A stretch of 64,000 bases of DNA from Ruminococcaceae bacterium R-25 (GTDB lineage: Bacteria > Bacillota > Clostridia > Saccharofermentanales > Saccharofermentanaceae), in the NCBI GenBank assembly GCA_003149065.1, contig QGFZ01000001.1:1612001-1676000 (forward strand). Direction: 5' to 3'. The position numbers were made by a program, and so were the translations under genes. Numbering within the stretch: the stretch's first letter is position 1; each line of letters starts with the position of its first letter. The notes under the pieces are model-generated. The model had not been told where the DNA came from and did no database searches. It saw only the letters and a list, made by a program, of their open reading frames with translations. Shown piece by piece: positions 15,876 to 23,628 of the stretch.

Positions 15876-16038
15876 TTAAATGTAAATATCAATTCTCATG
15901 TCCTTGTACGCATTGACTTTTGTGTACTCGGGAACGTTCGCGAAATACCGCATAACGTCCTCTTTAGTTATATACAAGGTCATAAAGTAATATGACTTAC
16001 GTGGCTTATTTCCTCGAATGGCGGATTGCAGCCTGTGC
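15876..16038 (-). other. Detached C-terminal coding segment of the recombinase
   Basis: Across the 15-bp core the minus strand encodes HRLQS in the same frame as the recombinase does at attL. At this end the frame continues AIRGNKPRKSYYFMTLYITK and on for 48 codons in all, to the TAA at 15876. Joining the ends in a circle would give a recombinase of about 606 aa. In the integrated form only a shorter frame from the ATG at 15983 (35 aa, MTLYITKEDVMRYF...) could be translated alone, with no visible ribosome binding site. Confidence 0.7.
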
Positions 16039-18639
16039 AGCAGCAAGACGTGCGATCGGTACACGGAAAGGTGAGCAGGATACGTAGTCGAGGCCGATCT
16101 CATCGCAGAACTCTACGGATGTCGGGTCGCCGCCGTGCTCACCGCAGATACCGAGGTGGAGGTCAGGACGAACTGCCTTACCGTTCTCGATAGCCATCTT
16201 CATGAGCTTACCAACACCGTTCTGGTCAAGACGAGCAAACGGATCAGACTCGAAGATCTTAGACTCATAGTAAGCTGTGAGGAACTTGCCTGCGTCGTCT
16301 CTTGAGAAACCAAATGTCATCTGTGTAAGGTCGTTTGTACCGAAGCAGAAGAACTCAGCTTCCTTAGCGATCTCGTCAGCTGTAAGAGCAGCTCTCGGGA
16401 TCTCGATCATTGTACCAACCTTGTAGTTCATGTTGACGCCTGCAGCCTTGATCTCTTCGTCAGCAACTGCAACTACGACCTTCTTAACGTTAACGAGCTC
16501 CTTGATCTCGCAAACGAGAGGGATCATGATCTCAGGTGTTACGTTCCAGTCGGGATGCTTAGCGTTGACGTTGATAGCAGCGCGGATAACTGCTCTTGTC
16601 TGCATCTTAGCGATCTCAGGATATGTAACAGCGAGACGGCATCCTCTGTGACCCATCATAGGGTTGAACTCGTGGAGAGAAGAGATAAGTGTCTTGATGT
16701 CTTCAACAGACTTGCCCTTTTTGTCAGCAAGAGCCTTGATGTCAGCTTCTTCTGTAGGAACGAATTCGTGGAGCGGCGGGTCAAGGAATCTGATAGTAAC
16801 AGGATGTCCCTCGAGAGCCTCATAGAGAGCTTCGAAGTCGGACTGCTGCATAGGAAGGATAACTTCGAGAGCAGCCTCACGCTCCTCAACTGTGTCGGAG
16901 CAGATCATCTCACGGAATGCTTCGATTCTACCTTCACCGAAGAACATGTGCTCTGTACGGCAGAGACCGATACCTTCAGCGCCGAGCTCACGAGCCTTCT
17001 TAGCATCGTTAGGTGTATCAGCGTTTGTACGTACTTCGAGTCTCTTGAACTCGTCAGCCCACTTCATGATGCGGCCGAAATATCCGTTGTTAGGATCAGC
17101 ATCAACCTGAGCGATTGCGCCGTCATAGATCTTACCTGTAGAACCGTCGAGGGAGATGATGTCGCCTTCGTGGAATGTCTTGCCTGCAAGAGTGAACTTC
17201 TTGTTAGCTTCGTCCATAGCGATGTCGCCGCAGCCGGATACGCAGCACTCACCCATACCACGTGCAACTACTGCAGCGTGTGATGTCATACCGCCACGTA
17301 CTGTGAGGATACCCTCAGCAGCCTTCATACCTGTGATATCTTCAGGAGATGTTTCGAGTCTTACGAGGACTACCTTCTCTCCTCTGTCGTGCCAAGCTAC
17401 TGCATCGTCAGCTGTGAATACGATCTTACCGCAAGCAGCTCCAGGAGAAGCGCCAAGGCCCTTACCGATTGCCTCTGCTGCCTTAAGAGCTGCAGGGTCG
17501 AACTGAGGGTGAAGGAGTGTATCGAGGTTTCTAGGATCGATCATAGCAACTGCTTCTTCAGGTGTTCTCATGCCCTCATCAACGAGGTCACAAGCGATCT
17601 TCATAGCAGCCTGAGCTGTTCTCTTACCGTTTCTTGTCTGGAGCATGTAGAGCTTACCGTGCTCAACTGTGAACTCCATGTCCTGCATGTCTCTGTAGTG
17701 CTTTTCGAGAGTCTCGCAAACCTTTGTGAACTGAGCGAATGCTTCAGGGAACTTCTGCTCCATCTCAGCGATCTTCATAGGTGTACGAACGCCTGCAACA
17801 ACGTCTTCGCCCTGTGCGTTTGTAAGGAACTCACCGAAGAGGCCCTTTTCGCCTGTAGCAGGGTCACGTGTGAAAGCAACACCTGTACCGCAGTCGTCAC
17901 CCATGTTACCGAATGCCATGGACTGAACGTTAACTGCTGTACCCCATGAATAAGGGATATCGTTGTCTCTTCTGTAAACGTTAGCTCTCGGGTTGTCCCA
18001 GCTTCTGAATACAGCCTTGATAGCGCCAACGAGCTGCTCCTTAGGATCTGTAGGGAAGTCTGAACCGATCTTAGCCTTGTACTCAGCCTTGAACTGTGAA
18101 GCGAGTTCCTTGAGGTCGTCTGCTGTAAGCTCAACGTCCTGCTTAACGCCTCTCTCGTTCTTCATCTTGTCGATGAGCTCTTCGAAGTACTTCTTACCGA
18201 CTTCCATAACAACGTCAGAATACATCTGGATGAATCTTCTGTAGCAGTCCCAAGCCCATCTGGGGTTGCCGGACTTTGTAGCAATAACGTCTACAACCTG
18301 CTCATTCAAACCTAAGTTGAGGATCGTGTCCATCATACCAGGCATTGAAGCTCTTGCACCGGATCTTACGGAAACAAGAAGCGGGTTCTCGAGATCACCA
18401 AACTTCTTGCCTGTGATCTCCTCAAGCTTAACGATATACTCCATTACCTGAGCCATGATCTCGTCATTAATCTGACGGCCATCCTCATAATACTTGGTGC
18501 ATGCCTCTGTGCTGATCGTGAAACCCTGAGGTACAGGGAGTCCGATGTTTGTCATCTCAGCAAGGTTAGCGCCCTTACCACCAAGGAGTTCGCGCATGTT
18601 TCCGTTGCCTTCGGTGAACAGGTAAACGTACTTTGTCAT
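16006..18639 (-). CDS. ppdK: Pyruvate, phosphate dikinase with element-supplied C-terminus
   Basis: The 877-aa enzyme interconverts pyruvate + ATP + Pi and PEP + AMP + PPi in the cytoplasm, important in anaerobes using PPi-linked glycolysis. The N-terminal ATP-grasp domain starts VYLFTEGNGNMRELLGGKGA and has SVRSGARASMPGMMDTILNL. The central phosphohistidine motif is RGGMTSHAAVVARGMG (His ~450). The C-terminal barrel ends with GICGEHGGDP and the catalytic Cys. Length is normal. The last codons (IRHSRK-stop) come from the inserted element, replacing the ancestral IKHKG or IKHKA. A ribosome binding site (AAAGGCGG) precedes the start. Confidence 0.97.
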   Translation of the reverse strand: MTKYVYLFTEGNGNMRELLGGKGANLAEMTNIGLPVPQGFTISTEACTKYYEDGRQINDEIMAQVMEYIVKLEEITGKKFGDLENPLLVSVRSGARASMPGMMDTILNLGLNEQVVDVIATKSGNPRWAWDCYRRFIQMYSDVVMEVGKKYFEELIDKMKNERGVKQDVELTADDLKELASQFKAEYKAKIGSDFPTDPKEQLVGAIKAVFRSWDNPRANVYRRDNDIPYSWGTAVNVQSMAFGNMGDDCGTGVAFTRDPATGEKGLFGEFLTNAQGEDVVAGVRTPMKIAEMEQKFPEAFAQFTKVCETLEKHYRDMQDMEFTVEHGKLYMLQTRNGKRTAQAAMKIACDLVDEGMRTPEEAVAMIDPRNLDTLLHPQFDPAALKAAEAIGKGLGASPGAACGKIVFTADDAVAWHDRGEKVVLVRLETSPEDITGMKAAEGILTVRGGMTSHAAVVARGMGECCVSGCGDIAMDEANKKFTLAGKTFHEGDIISLDGSTGKIYDGAIAQVDADPNNGYFGRIMKWADEFKRLEVRTNADTPNDAKKARELGAEGIGLCRTEHMFFGEGRIEAFREMICSDTVEEREAALEVILPMQQSDFEALYEALEGHPVTIRFLDPPLHEFVPTEEADIKALADKKGKSVEDIKTLISSLHEFNPMMGHRGCRLAVTYPEIAKMQTRAVIRAAINVNAKHPDWNVTPEIMIPLVCEIKELVNVKKVVVAVADEEIKAAGVNMNYKVGTMIEIPRAALTADEIAKEAEFFCFGTNDLTQMTFGFSRDDAGKFLTAYYESKIFESDPFARLDQNGVGKLMKMAIENGKAVRPDLHLGICGEHGGDPTSVEFCDEIGLDYVSCSPFRVPIARLAAAQAAIRHSRK
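16024..16038. other. Attachment-site copy 3 (attR) inside ppdK
   Basis: The 15-bp core gattgcagcctgtgc lies in the codons for AQAAI near the ppdK end and is shared with 4289-4303 and 8582-8596. The match with copy 1 extends 2 bp further into ppdK. Confidence 0.8.
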
Positions 18640-18739
18640 TCTTTTATCCGCCTTTCATTTATTGGATTCAGTTTTTTGTCTCTCTATTGGCAATTTAGCC
18701 TGCTAAAAACTTATCAGTTTATTTTAACAGAATATAGTC

Positions 18740-20155
18740 TTAAAAATCGAACTTATCTGCAAAAAATTCTTCAAGTTTTTCGATCGGGAATCTGATGTTT
18801 CCAGGCTCGTACTCAACGTTCTTCATTGAGTCTCTTTCTCTGATAGTTACGCAGCCGTCATTCTCGGAATCGAAGTCGTAAACTACGCAGTAAGGAGTAC
18901 CGATCTCGTCCTGTCTTCTGTAGCGCTTACCGATGGACTGACGGTCGTCGAGCTCGCACATATACTTTTTCGAGAGCTTCTCGAAAATGGGCTGAGCCTT
19001 GTCTGTAAGCTTTGCAGAAAGCGGGAGCACACCGATCTTGATAGGTGCAAGGAACGGGTGGAAATGCATAACAGTTCTTACGTCGCCGCCCTCAAGCTCT
19101 TCCTCGTCATAAGCTGAGCAGAGGAATGCGAGTGTAACACGGTCAGCACCGAGCGAAGGCTCGATAACGTAAGGAATGTACTTCTCGTTCTTAGCCGGAT
19201 CGAAATATGTGAGATCCTGCTTGGAGAATTCCATGTGCTGCTTAAGATCGTAATCTGTACGGTCAGCGATACCCCAGAGTTCGCCCCAGTCTGTGAAAGG
19301 GAAAGCAAACTCGAAGTCTGTTGTAGCTCTGGAATAGAAAGCGAGTTCTTCCTTAGCGTGGTCTCTTGTACGGAGCTCTTCTTCCTTGATACCAAGACCG
19401 ATAAGCCAGTCGTGGCAGAATGTCTTCCAGTAATCGAACCACTCAAGGTCTGTGCCGGGTTCGCAGAAGAACTCTAATTCCATCTGCTCGAACTCACGTG
19501 TTCTGAAGATGAAGTTACCGGGAGTGATCTCGTTACGGAAAGACTTACCGATCTGGCAGATACCGAAAGGAAGCTTCTTTCTTGCAGAACGCTGAACATT
19601 TGCGAAGTTAACGAAGATACCCTGTGCTGTCTCTGGTCTTAAGTAAACTTCAGATGTTGCATCCTCGGTAACACCGATGAATGTCTTGAACATAAGGTTG
19701 AACTTACGGATATCTGTGAAGTTGTGGCCGCCGCATACAGGACAGGGAATGTTGTTCTCCCTGATGTAAGCTACCATCTCTTCAGGACTCATACCCTCAA
19801 CAGGTACGTTCTCGATTCCGTTTTCCTTGTTCCAATCCTCAACGAGGTTATCTGCTCTCTGACGTGCCTTGCACTGCTTGCAGTCGATAAGAGGATCGGA
19901 GAATCCGCCGACGTGGCCTGAAGCGACCCATGTCTTGGGGTTCATGATGATCGCAGCATCAAGTCCTACATTGTAAGGGCTCTCCTGGACGAACTTCTTC
20001 CACCATGCTGCCTTAACATTATTCTTAAGCTGAACACCTAACGGGCCGTAGTCCCATGAATTTGCGAGACCGCCATAGATGTCAGAACCGGGATAAACGA
20101 AGCCTCTTACCTTTGCAAGTGAGACTATCTTATCCATTGTTTTCTCTACTGCCAT
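18740..20155 (-). CDS. glyS: Glycyl-tRNA synthetase, single-chain type
   Basis: The 471-aa protein is the homodimeric class II enzyme that charges tRNA-Gly (two tRNA-Gly genes are in the window). It begins with the [26 protein letters not shown] signature; class II motif 2 is in the [25 protein letters not shown] region. The C-terminal anticodon-binding domain runs from [19 protein letters not shown] to the end. The zinc-binding pairs CKQC and CPVC are present. It lies 21 bases after rpoZ and ~100 bases before ppdK. No T-box leader is seen in the short gap. Confidence 0.95.
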   Translation of the reverse strand: MAVEKTMDKIVSLAKVRGFVYPGSDIYGGLANSWDYGPLGVQLKNNVKAAWWKKFVQESPYNVGLDAAIIMNPKTWVASGHVGGFSDPLIDCKQCKARQRADNLVEDWNKENGIENVPVEGMSPEEMVAYIRENNIPCPVCGGHNFTDIRKFNLMFKTFIGVTEDATSEVYLRPETAQGIFVNFANVQRSARKKLPFGICQIGKSFRNEITPGNFIFRTREFEQMELEFFCEPGTDLEWFDYWKTFCHDWLIGLGIKEEELRTRDHAKEELAFYSRATTDFEFAFPFTDWGELWGIADRTDYDLKQHMEFSKQDLTYFDPAKNEKYIPYVIEPSLGADRVTLAFLCSAYDEEELEGGDVRTVMHFHPFLAPIKIGVLPLSAKLTDKAQPIFEKLSKKYMCELDDRQSIGKRYRRQDEIGTPYCVVYDFDSENDGCVTIRERDSMKNVEYEPGNIRFPIEKLEEFFADKFDF

Positions 20156-20176
20156 AATTATTTAACTCCCTTTGGA

Positions 20177-20617
20177 TTATTCTTCATCATCAGAAGGCTC
20201 ATCTTCGCCTTCACCCTCGTAAACGACTTCCTCTTCTTCATCGGAAGAACCGCCTGCGAGTGCATCAATAAGATCATCCAAACCCTTGGAGTTCAAACCG
20301 CCTGCAACAGACATTCTCTCTGCTTTTTCTTCTTCGAGCATCTTTCTTCTGTTCTCAGCTTCTTCTCTTCTTCTGATCTTCTCTTCTCTTGTGATCGGGA
20401 TGACTGCTTCATCCTCTACATCACCCTTGACTGCAACGACCTTGTCAGCTGCAACTTCACGGCAAGCCAAAGATACAACATTTGCTGCACCCTCAGCGTC
20501 GATCATGGGCTGAGCGCCGTCTGTCAGTTCTCTTGCACGCTTACTTACGAGTACCGTAAGGTCGTAAGGGCTTGCTGACTTCTCTTTGAGTTTCTCGATT
20601 GAAGGATCTGTTAACAT
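20177..20617 (-). CDS. rpoZ: RNA polymerase omega subunit with long acidic extension
   Basis: Residues 1-80 match omega: MLTDPSIEKLKEKSASPYDL, VLVSKRARELTDGAQPMID. The gene follows gmk, its usual partner. At 146 aa it is about twice the common length. The extra ~65 residues contain a charged helix (TREEKIRRREEAENRRKMLE) and end in an acidic run (SSDEEEEVVYEGEGEDEPSD). Omega stabilises beta-prime during polymerase assembly; what the extension does is unknown. Confidence 0.85.
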   Translation of the reverse strand: MLTDPSIEKLKEKSASPYDLTVLVSKRARELTDGAQPMIDAEGAANVVSLACREVAADKVVAVKGDVEDEAVIPITREEKIRRREEAENRRKMLEEEKAERMSVAGGLNSKGLDDLIDALAGGSSDEEEEVVYEGEGEDEPSDDEE

Positions 20618-20638
20618 CTTTTTACCTCTCTTCTCCTT

Positions 20639-21262
20639 TTATTCAAGTTCTTTTGCTGTACGTATATTCTTCGAAGCTTTAAGCTTTTCAGCGGTGATTA
20701 TCGCAAGAATATCTCTTGCTGCCCTGTCCACATCGTCGTTGGTGATGATGTATTCGAATTCTCCGGCACGCTTGATCTCTTCTCTGGACTGCGCGAGCCT
20801 TTTCGCGATCTTCTCTTCAGTCTCGGTGCCTCTGCCTCTTAATCTGCTCTCGAGTTCTTCCATTGAAGGCGGAAGGATAAATATCGTTACCGTGTCAACG
20901 TCGAACTTACGGTTGAGCGCGAGGCTTCCTTCTATTGTTATATCGAAAAGAACGTCCTGTCCTTTGCTGAGCATCTCATCGAGCGGATCAGAAGGCGTAC
21001 CGTAGTAGTTATCAACATACTTGTCGTACTCTACGATCTTGCCGTCCTTGATCATCTGCTCGAACTGCTCGGTCGTTCTGAAGTAATACTCAACGCCGTC
21101 TTTTTCCTGGCCTCTCGGAGCTCTGGTCGTAACCGAGATCGAGTGCCCTACAGAGCCGGGGTGCTCTTTTTCGAGCAGTTCTTCGACCTTCGCAAGAACA
21201 GTTCCTTTTCCGACGCCCGAAGGACCTGATACTGCAACTATCAAACCTCTGTAATTACTCAT
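20639..21262 (-). CDS. gmk: Guanylate kinase
   Basis: The 207-aa enzyme phosphorylates GMP to GDP. The P-loop is GPSGVGKGT (residues ~13-21), followed by SVTTRAPRGQEKDGVEYYF, the GMP-binding signature, and a lid with RGRGTETEEKI. The start overlaps the remA stop by 4 bases (ATGA). It forms the order yicC-remA-gmk-rpoZ seen in many Firmicutes. Confidence 0.97.
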   Translation of the reverse strand: MSNYRGLIVAVSGPSGVGKGTVLAKVEELLEKEHPGSVGHSISVTTRAPRGQEKDGVEYYFRTTEQFEQMIKDGKIVEYDKYVDNYYGTPSDPLDEMLSKGQDVLFDITIEGSLALNRKFDVDTVTIFILPPSMEELESRLRGRGTETEEKIAKRLAQSREEIKRAGEFEYIITNDDVDRAARDILAIITAEKLKASKNIRTAKELE

Positions 21263-21495
21263 CCCAGCATCTCCTTTATATCTGATGTGGAAAGCGCGGA
21301 TGTAAGGACCAATCCGCTGTCAGTAACGATTACTGATTTGCACTTTTTTCCGGCACAGCAGTCAACAAGCGTTCCCCTGTCTTTGGAATCCTGCATCATG
21401 CGTCTTACGGGTGAAGATTCCGCAGCCGCAACGCAGATAATGCGTGATGCCTGCGCTATATTTCCGAATCCGATGTCTATAAATTCAGATGCCAT
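21259..21495 (-). CDS. remA: RemA-like DNA-binding regulator (DUF370)
   Basis: The 78-aa protein has the RemA pattern: FIDIGFGNIAQASRIICVA, SPVRRMMQDSKDRGTLVDCC, SVIVTDSGLVLTS. RemA activates biofilm matrix genes in Bacillus subtilis and forms ring-shaped DNA-binding oligomers; in other Firmicutes its targets are unclear. Position between yicC and gmk supports the call. Confidence 0.9.
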   Translation of the reverse strand: MASEFIDIGFGNIAQASRIICVAAAESSPVRRMMQDSKDRGTLVDCCAGKKCKSVIVTDSGLVLTSALSTSDIKEMLG

Positions 21496-21509
21496 CTGCT
21501 GCCCTTCCT

Positions 21510-22397
21510 TTATACAAGATTCTGTATCTGTTCTCTGATCTCTTCGACCAGGTTCTTCATGGAAAGAACTCTGGAAGTGATCTCGATATCATTTGCTTTG
21601 CTGCCTGTCGTGTTGACCTCGCGGTTGATCTCCTGCACGAGGAAATCCATCTTCTTACCGACAGAACCGTCTTCAGCAAGGATCTTTCTTGCCTGTGAGA
21701 AATGGCTGCTAAGTCTTGCCATCTCCTCGTCGATTGCGCACTTGTCAGCAAAGATCGCAACTTCTGCTGCAAGCCTGTTGTCATCGTAGAATTCTCTCTG
21801 ATCGCTCGTGAGGATATCGTTGATCCTTGCTGCGAGCTTTTGCTTATATGCTTCAACAACTTCAGGTGATCTTGCTACTACTTCGCCTCTTATAACTTCG
21901 AGTGCATCTACCTTGCCGAGAATGGAAACCACGAGGTTATCGCCCTCTCTCTTTCTCATCTGGAGCATGCCGTCGATAGCTAAATTCAATGTTTCCAAAA
22001 GTTCCTTTGAAGCAGTTTCTTCATCAAGTTCATTCTGGGTAACGCTCAAAACATCCTGCATCGTTGCAAGTCTAGCAACTCCGAAATCGTCTTCCCTGCC
22101 TGTGAGGTCTGCGATCTCTTTTGCAGCCCTGGAATATTCCTTTGCAAGTCCGGTATTAACTGTAACCGTCTGGCCTGCTTCGCCCTGATCTTCGTAATTG
22201 ATGAAAACGTCGATCTTGCCTCTTAAGAGCCTGTCCGTAATTACTCTTCTGATATCGCCGTCCAGATAGTTGAATATCCTGGGCATTCTGATCGAAATAT
22301 CGCAGAATCTCGAATTAACGGATTTAAGCTCAATACTGTATTTTCTGGTGTCAAAAACCTTCTCGCCGCGGCCGAAGCCTGTCATCGAGTATGCCAT
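21510..22397 (-). CDS. YicC-family endoribonuclease
   Basis: The 295-aa protein starts MAYSMTGFGRGEKVFDTRKY, the hallmark of YicC/YloC. It contains VNSRFCDISIRMPR and the C-terminal DUF1732 segment (KKMDFLVQEINREVNTTGSKANDIEI). YicC proteins have been reported as endoribonucleases acting on small RNAs. AGAGGT precedes the start, and a terminator-like hairpin lies about 30 bases upstream. Confidence 0.93.
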   Translation of the reverse strand: MAYSMTGFGRGEKVFDTRKYSIELKSVNSRFCDISIRMPRIFNYLDGDIRRVITDRLLRGKIDVFINYEDQGEAGQTVTVNTGLAKEYSRAAKEIADLTGREDDFGVARLATMQDVLSVTQNELDEETASKELLETLNLAIDGMLQMRKREGDNLVVSILGKVDALEVIRGEVVARSPEVVEAYKQKLAARINDILTSDQREFYDDNRLAAEVAIFADKCAIDEEMARLSSHFSQARKILAEDGSVGKKMDFLVQEINREVNTTGSKANDIEITSRVLSMKNLVEEIREQIQNLV

Positions 22398-22424
22398 GTG
22401 ATTACCTCTAATGAAGATATAGAC

Positions 22425-22472
22425 AAAAAGAGCCGCCGCATAAGGATTATCCCTATGCTTCGGCTTCGTAAG
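22425..22472 (-). terminator. Terminator-like hairpin in the yicC leader
   Basis: The minus strand has an imperfect stem (agccg-aagcata / ttatgc-ggcggct) followed by CTTTTTG, only ~28 bases before the yicC ATG. It can end transcripts from upstream or act as an attenuator for yicC; too little space remains for a promoter after it. Confidence 0.55.
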
Positions 22473-22559
22473 TATTATATATTATATTATTATGGCTGTC
22501 TATCAAAAATAATTTATGTATCCCGCAAATGCCTTTATTTATTACGTTTGCGGACTTGA

Positions 22560-22865
22560 AAAAATTTTTAGTGCGCGTTTTTAGGGGCGGCCGTGCAAGT
22601 GCACCTGCAGCGTGTCAAAATTCCAGAAAAAAGTCCGACCTAGTCGGAACTATTTCTGGTATTTTTCTTGTCGCTCCCCTAAATTCCAGATTTTTGTCCG
22701 ATATAGTCGGACTTTTTTCGGAAAAATCAGCGGTCCGGGGCCGGGCTTGATTATGTTCGGCATTTGTTCGGCATAGCCGAACGGATGTAGTAACAAAACC
22801 GCCGTTTTGTCCTGATTTTTACGACTTTTGTTCGGCTATGCCGAACGGTTGCCGAACATACGGGC
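22560..22865. repeat. Cluster of short palindromic words in a 500-bp intergenic gap
   Basis: The gap 22398-22901 has no gene. Its right part holds gtccgacctagtcggaac (22633-22650), gtccgatatagtcggac (22696-22712), gttcggcatagccgaac (22767-22783) and gttcggctatgccgaac (22829-22845), with extra half copies. The first is nested in ccagaaa...tttctgg. It is not a CRISPR: spacing is irregular and units are palindromes. Confidence 0.6.
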
Positions 22866-22901
22866 AGTGAATGCGGGAGTTGGTATTGGGGTTTTGAGAG
22901 A

Positions 22902-23618
22902 TCACACGATTCTGACCGGTGTAAAGCCGACAAAATCTGCAGATGTGCAGATGAATTCGCAGCTGCCGATCTTTCCTTCGAAAGCTTTCTTGTGAGCCTT
23001 GCCGTGAAGGTGTCCGTAAACGCAGATATCGACGCCGCCTTCGGCCATCATTTCCGCGAACTCGGTAAAGTCCTGCTTTGCGGTTACAGGCGGATAGTGG
23101 ATCATGAGGATGTGCTTTTTCGAGTGGTCAGGATCGGCCTCATTAAGAACATCCAAGCACATCTGGATCCTTACCTTTTCACGCTCATAGATTTTCCTGT
23201 TATCAGACCCTTCAATGCTCTCTTTTGTCTCGATCATCCAGCCCCTTGTGCCGGTGATTAGACAGCCTTCGGCTTCTTTAATGTTGGTCCTTACGAACTC
23301 CAGATTATTGAAGCCTTTGGATGCGAAGAATTCTTCCATCTTCTTCATTGTGGTCCACCAGTAATCGTGGTTGCCGCGTGACAAGAGCTTGCGGCCGGGA
23401 AGCTCGGAAATATAGCGGAAATCCTCTTCCGCTTTTTCGATGTAAGTAGCCCATGAGATATCGCCTGAGACAAGCACCGTATCCTCATCGGTCACTATGC
23501 TTTCCCAGTTTGCTTTTATCCTCTCTACATAGTCAACCCAAGAACCCCAGCAGATCGCCATGGATTTGTCGGGATTGCTTAAACACAGATGAAGATCTGC
23601 AAGAGCGTAAATTGCCAT
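22902..23618 (-). CDS. Metallophosphoesterase
   Basis: I place the start at the ATG at 23618 (GGGAG upstream) rather than 23708, giving 238 aa. The calcineurin-like metal-binding motifs are present: ALADLHL (with a shortened DxH), SGDISW (GDxxW), GNHDYWW (GNHD/E), HYPP and GHLHG. The protein starts MAIYALADLHLCLSNPDKSM, typical of a clostridial cytoplasmic phosphohydrolase family. Substrate unknown. It follows the uvrC stop by 10 bases. Confidence 0.88.
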   Translation of the reverse strand: MAIYALADLHLCLSNPDKSMAICWGSWVDYVERIKANWESIVTDEDTVLVSGDISWATYIEKAEEDFRYISELPGRKLLSRGNHDYWWTTMKKMEEFFASKGFNNLEFVRTNIKEAEGCLITGTRGWMIETKESIEGSDNRKIYEREKVRIQMCLDVLNEADPDHSKKHILMIHYPPVTAKQDFTEFAEMMAEGGVDICVYGHLHGKAHKKAFEGKIGSCEFICTSADFVGFTPVRIV

Positions 23619-23628
23619 TAGACTCCCT

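Larger units (their letters stand above)
8597..16038. mobile_element. Integrative mobilizable element inserted in the 3' end of ppdK
   Basis: The element is bounded by a shared 15-bp core (8582-8596 and 16024-16038). In minus-strand order it carries a leader RNA, two membrane proteins, a HEPN-like protein, oriT region, mobC, mobA with an overlapping gene, a 126-aa protein and a serine recombinase that ends in the left attachment site. There is no type IV secretion gene, so it would need a helper for transfer. Its intergenic parts are visibly more A+T-rich than the surrounding genes. Its right end supplies a new ppdK tail (IRHSRK-stop) and terminator, so insertion should not inactivate ppdK. 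Confidence 0.85.

Noticed and set aside
16555-17283. A 242-codon plus-strand frame antisense to ppdK
   Set aside because: It lies inside a well-conserved gene, has no ribosome binding site, and its Ser/Cys/Leu-rich composition is typical of a shadow frame.
20156-20176. T-box leader before glyS
   Set aside because: Only 21 bases separate rpoZ and glyS; no T-box sequence is present.
22560-22865. Possible CRISPR array
   Set aside because: Units are palindromes of unequal spacing with no constant repeat and spacer length, and no cas genes are nearby.
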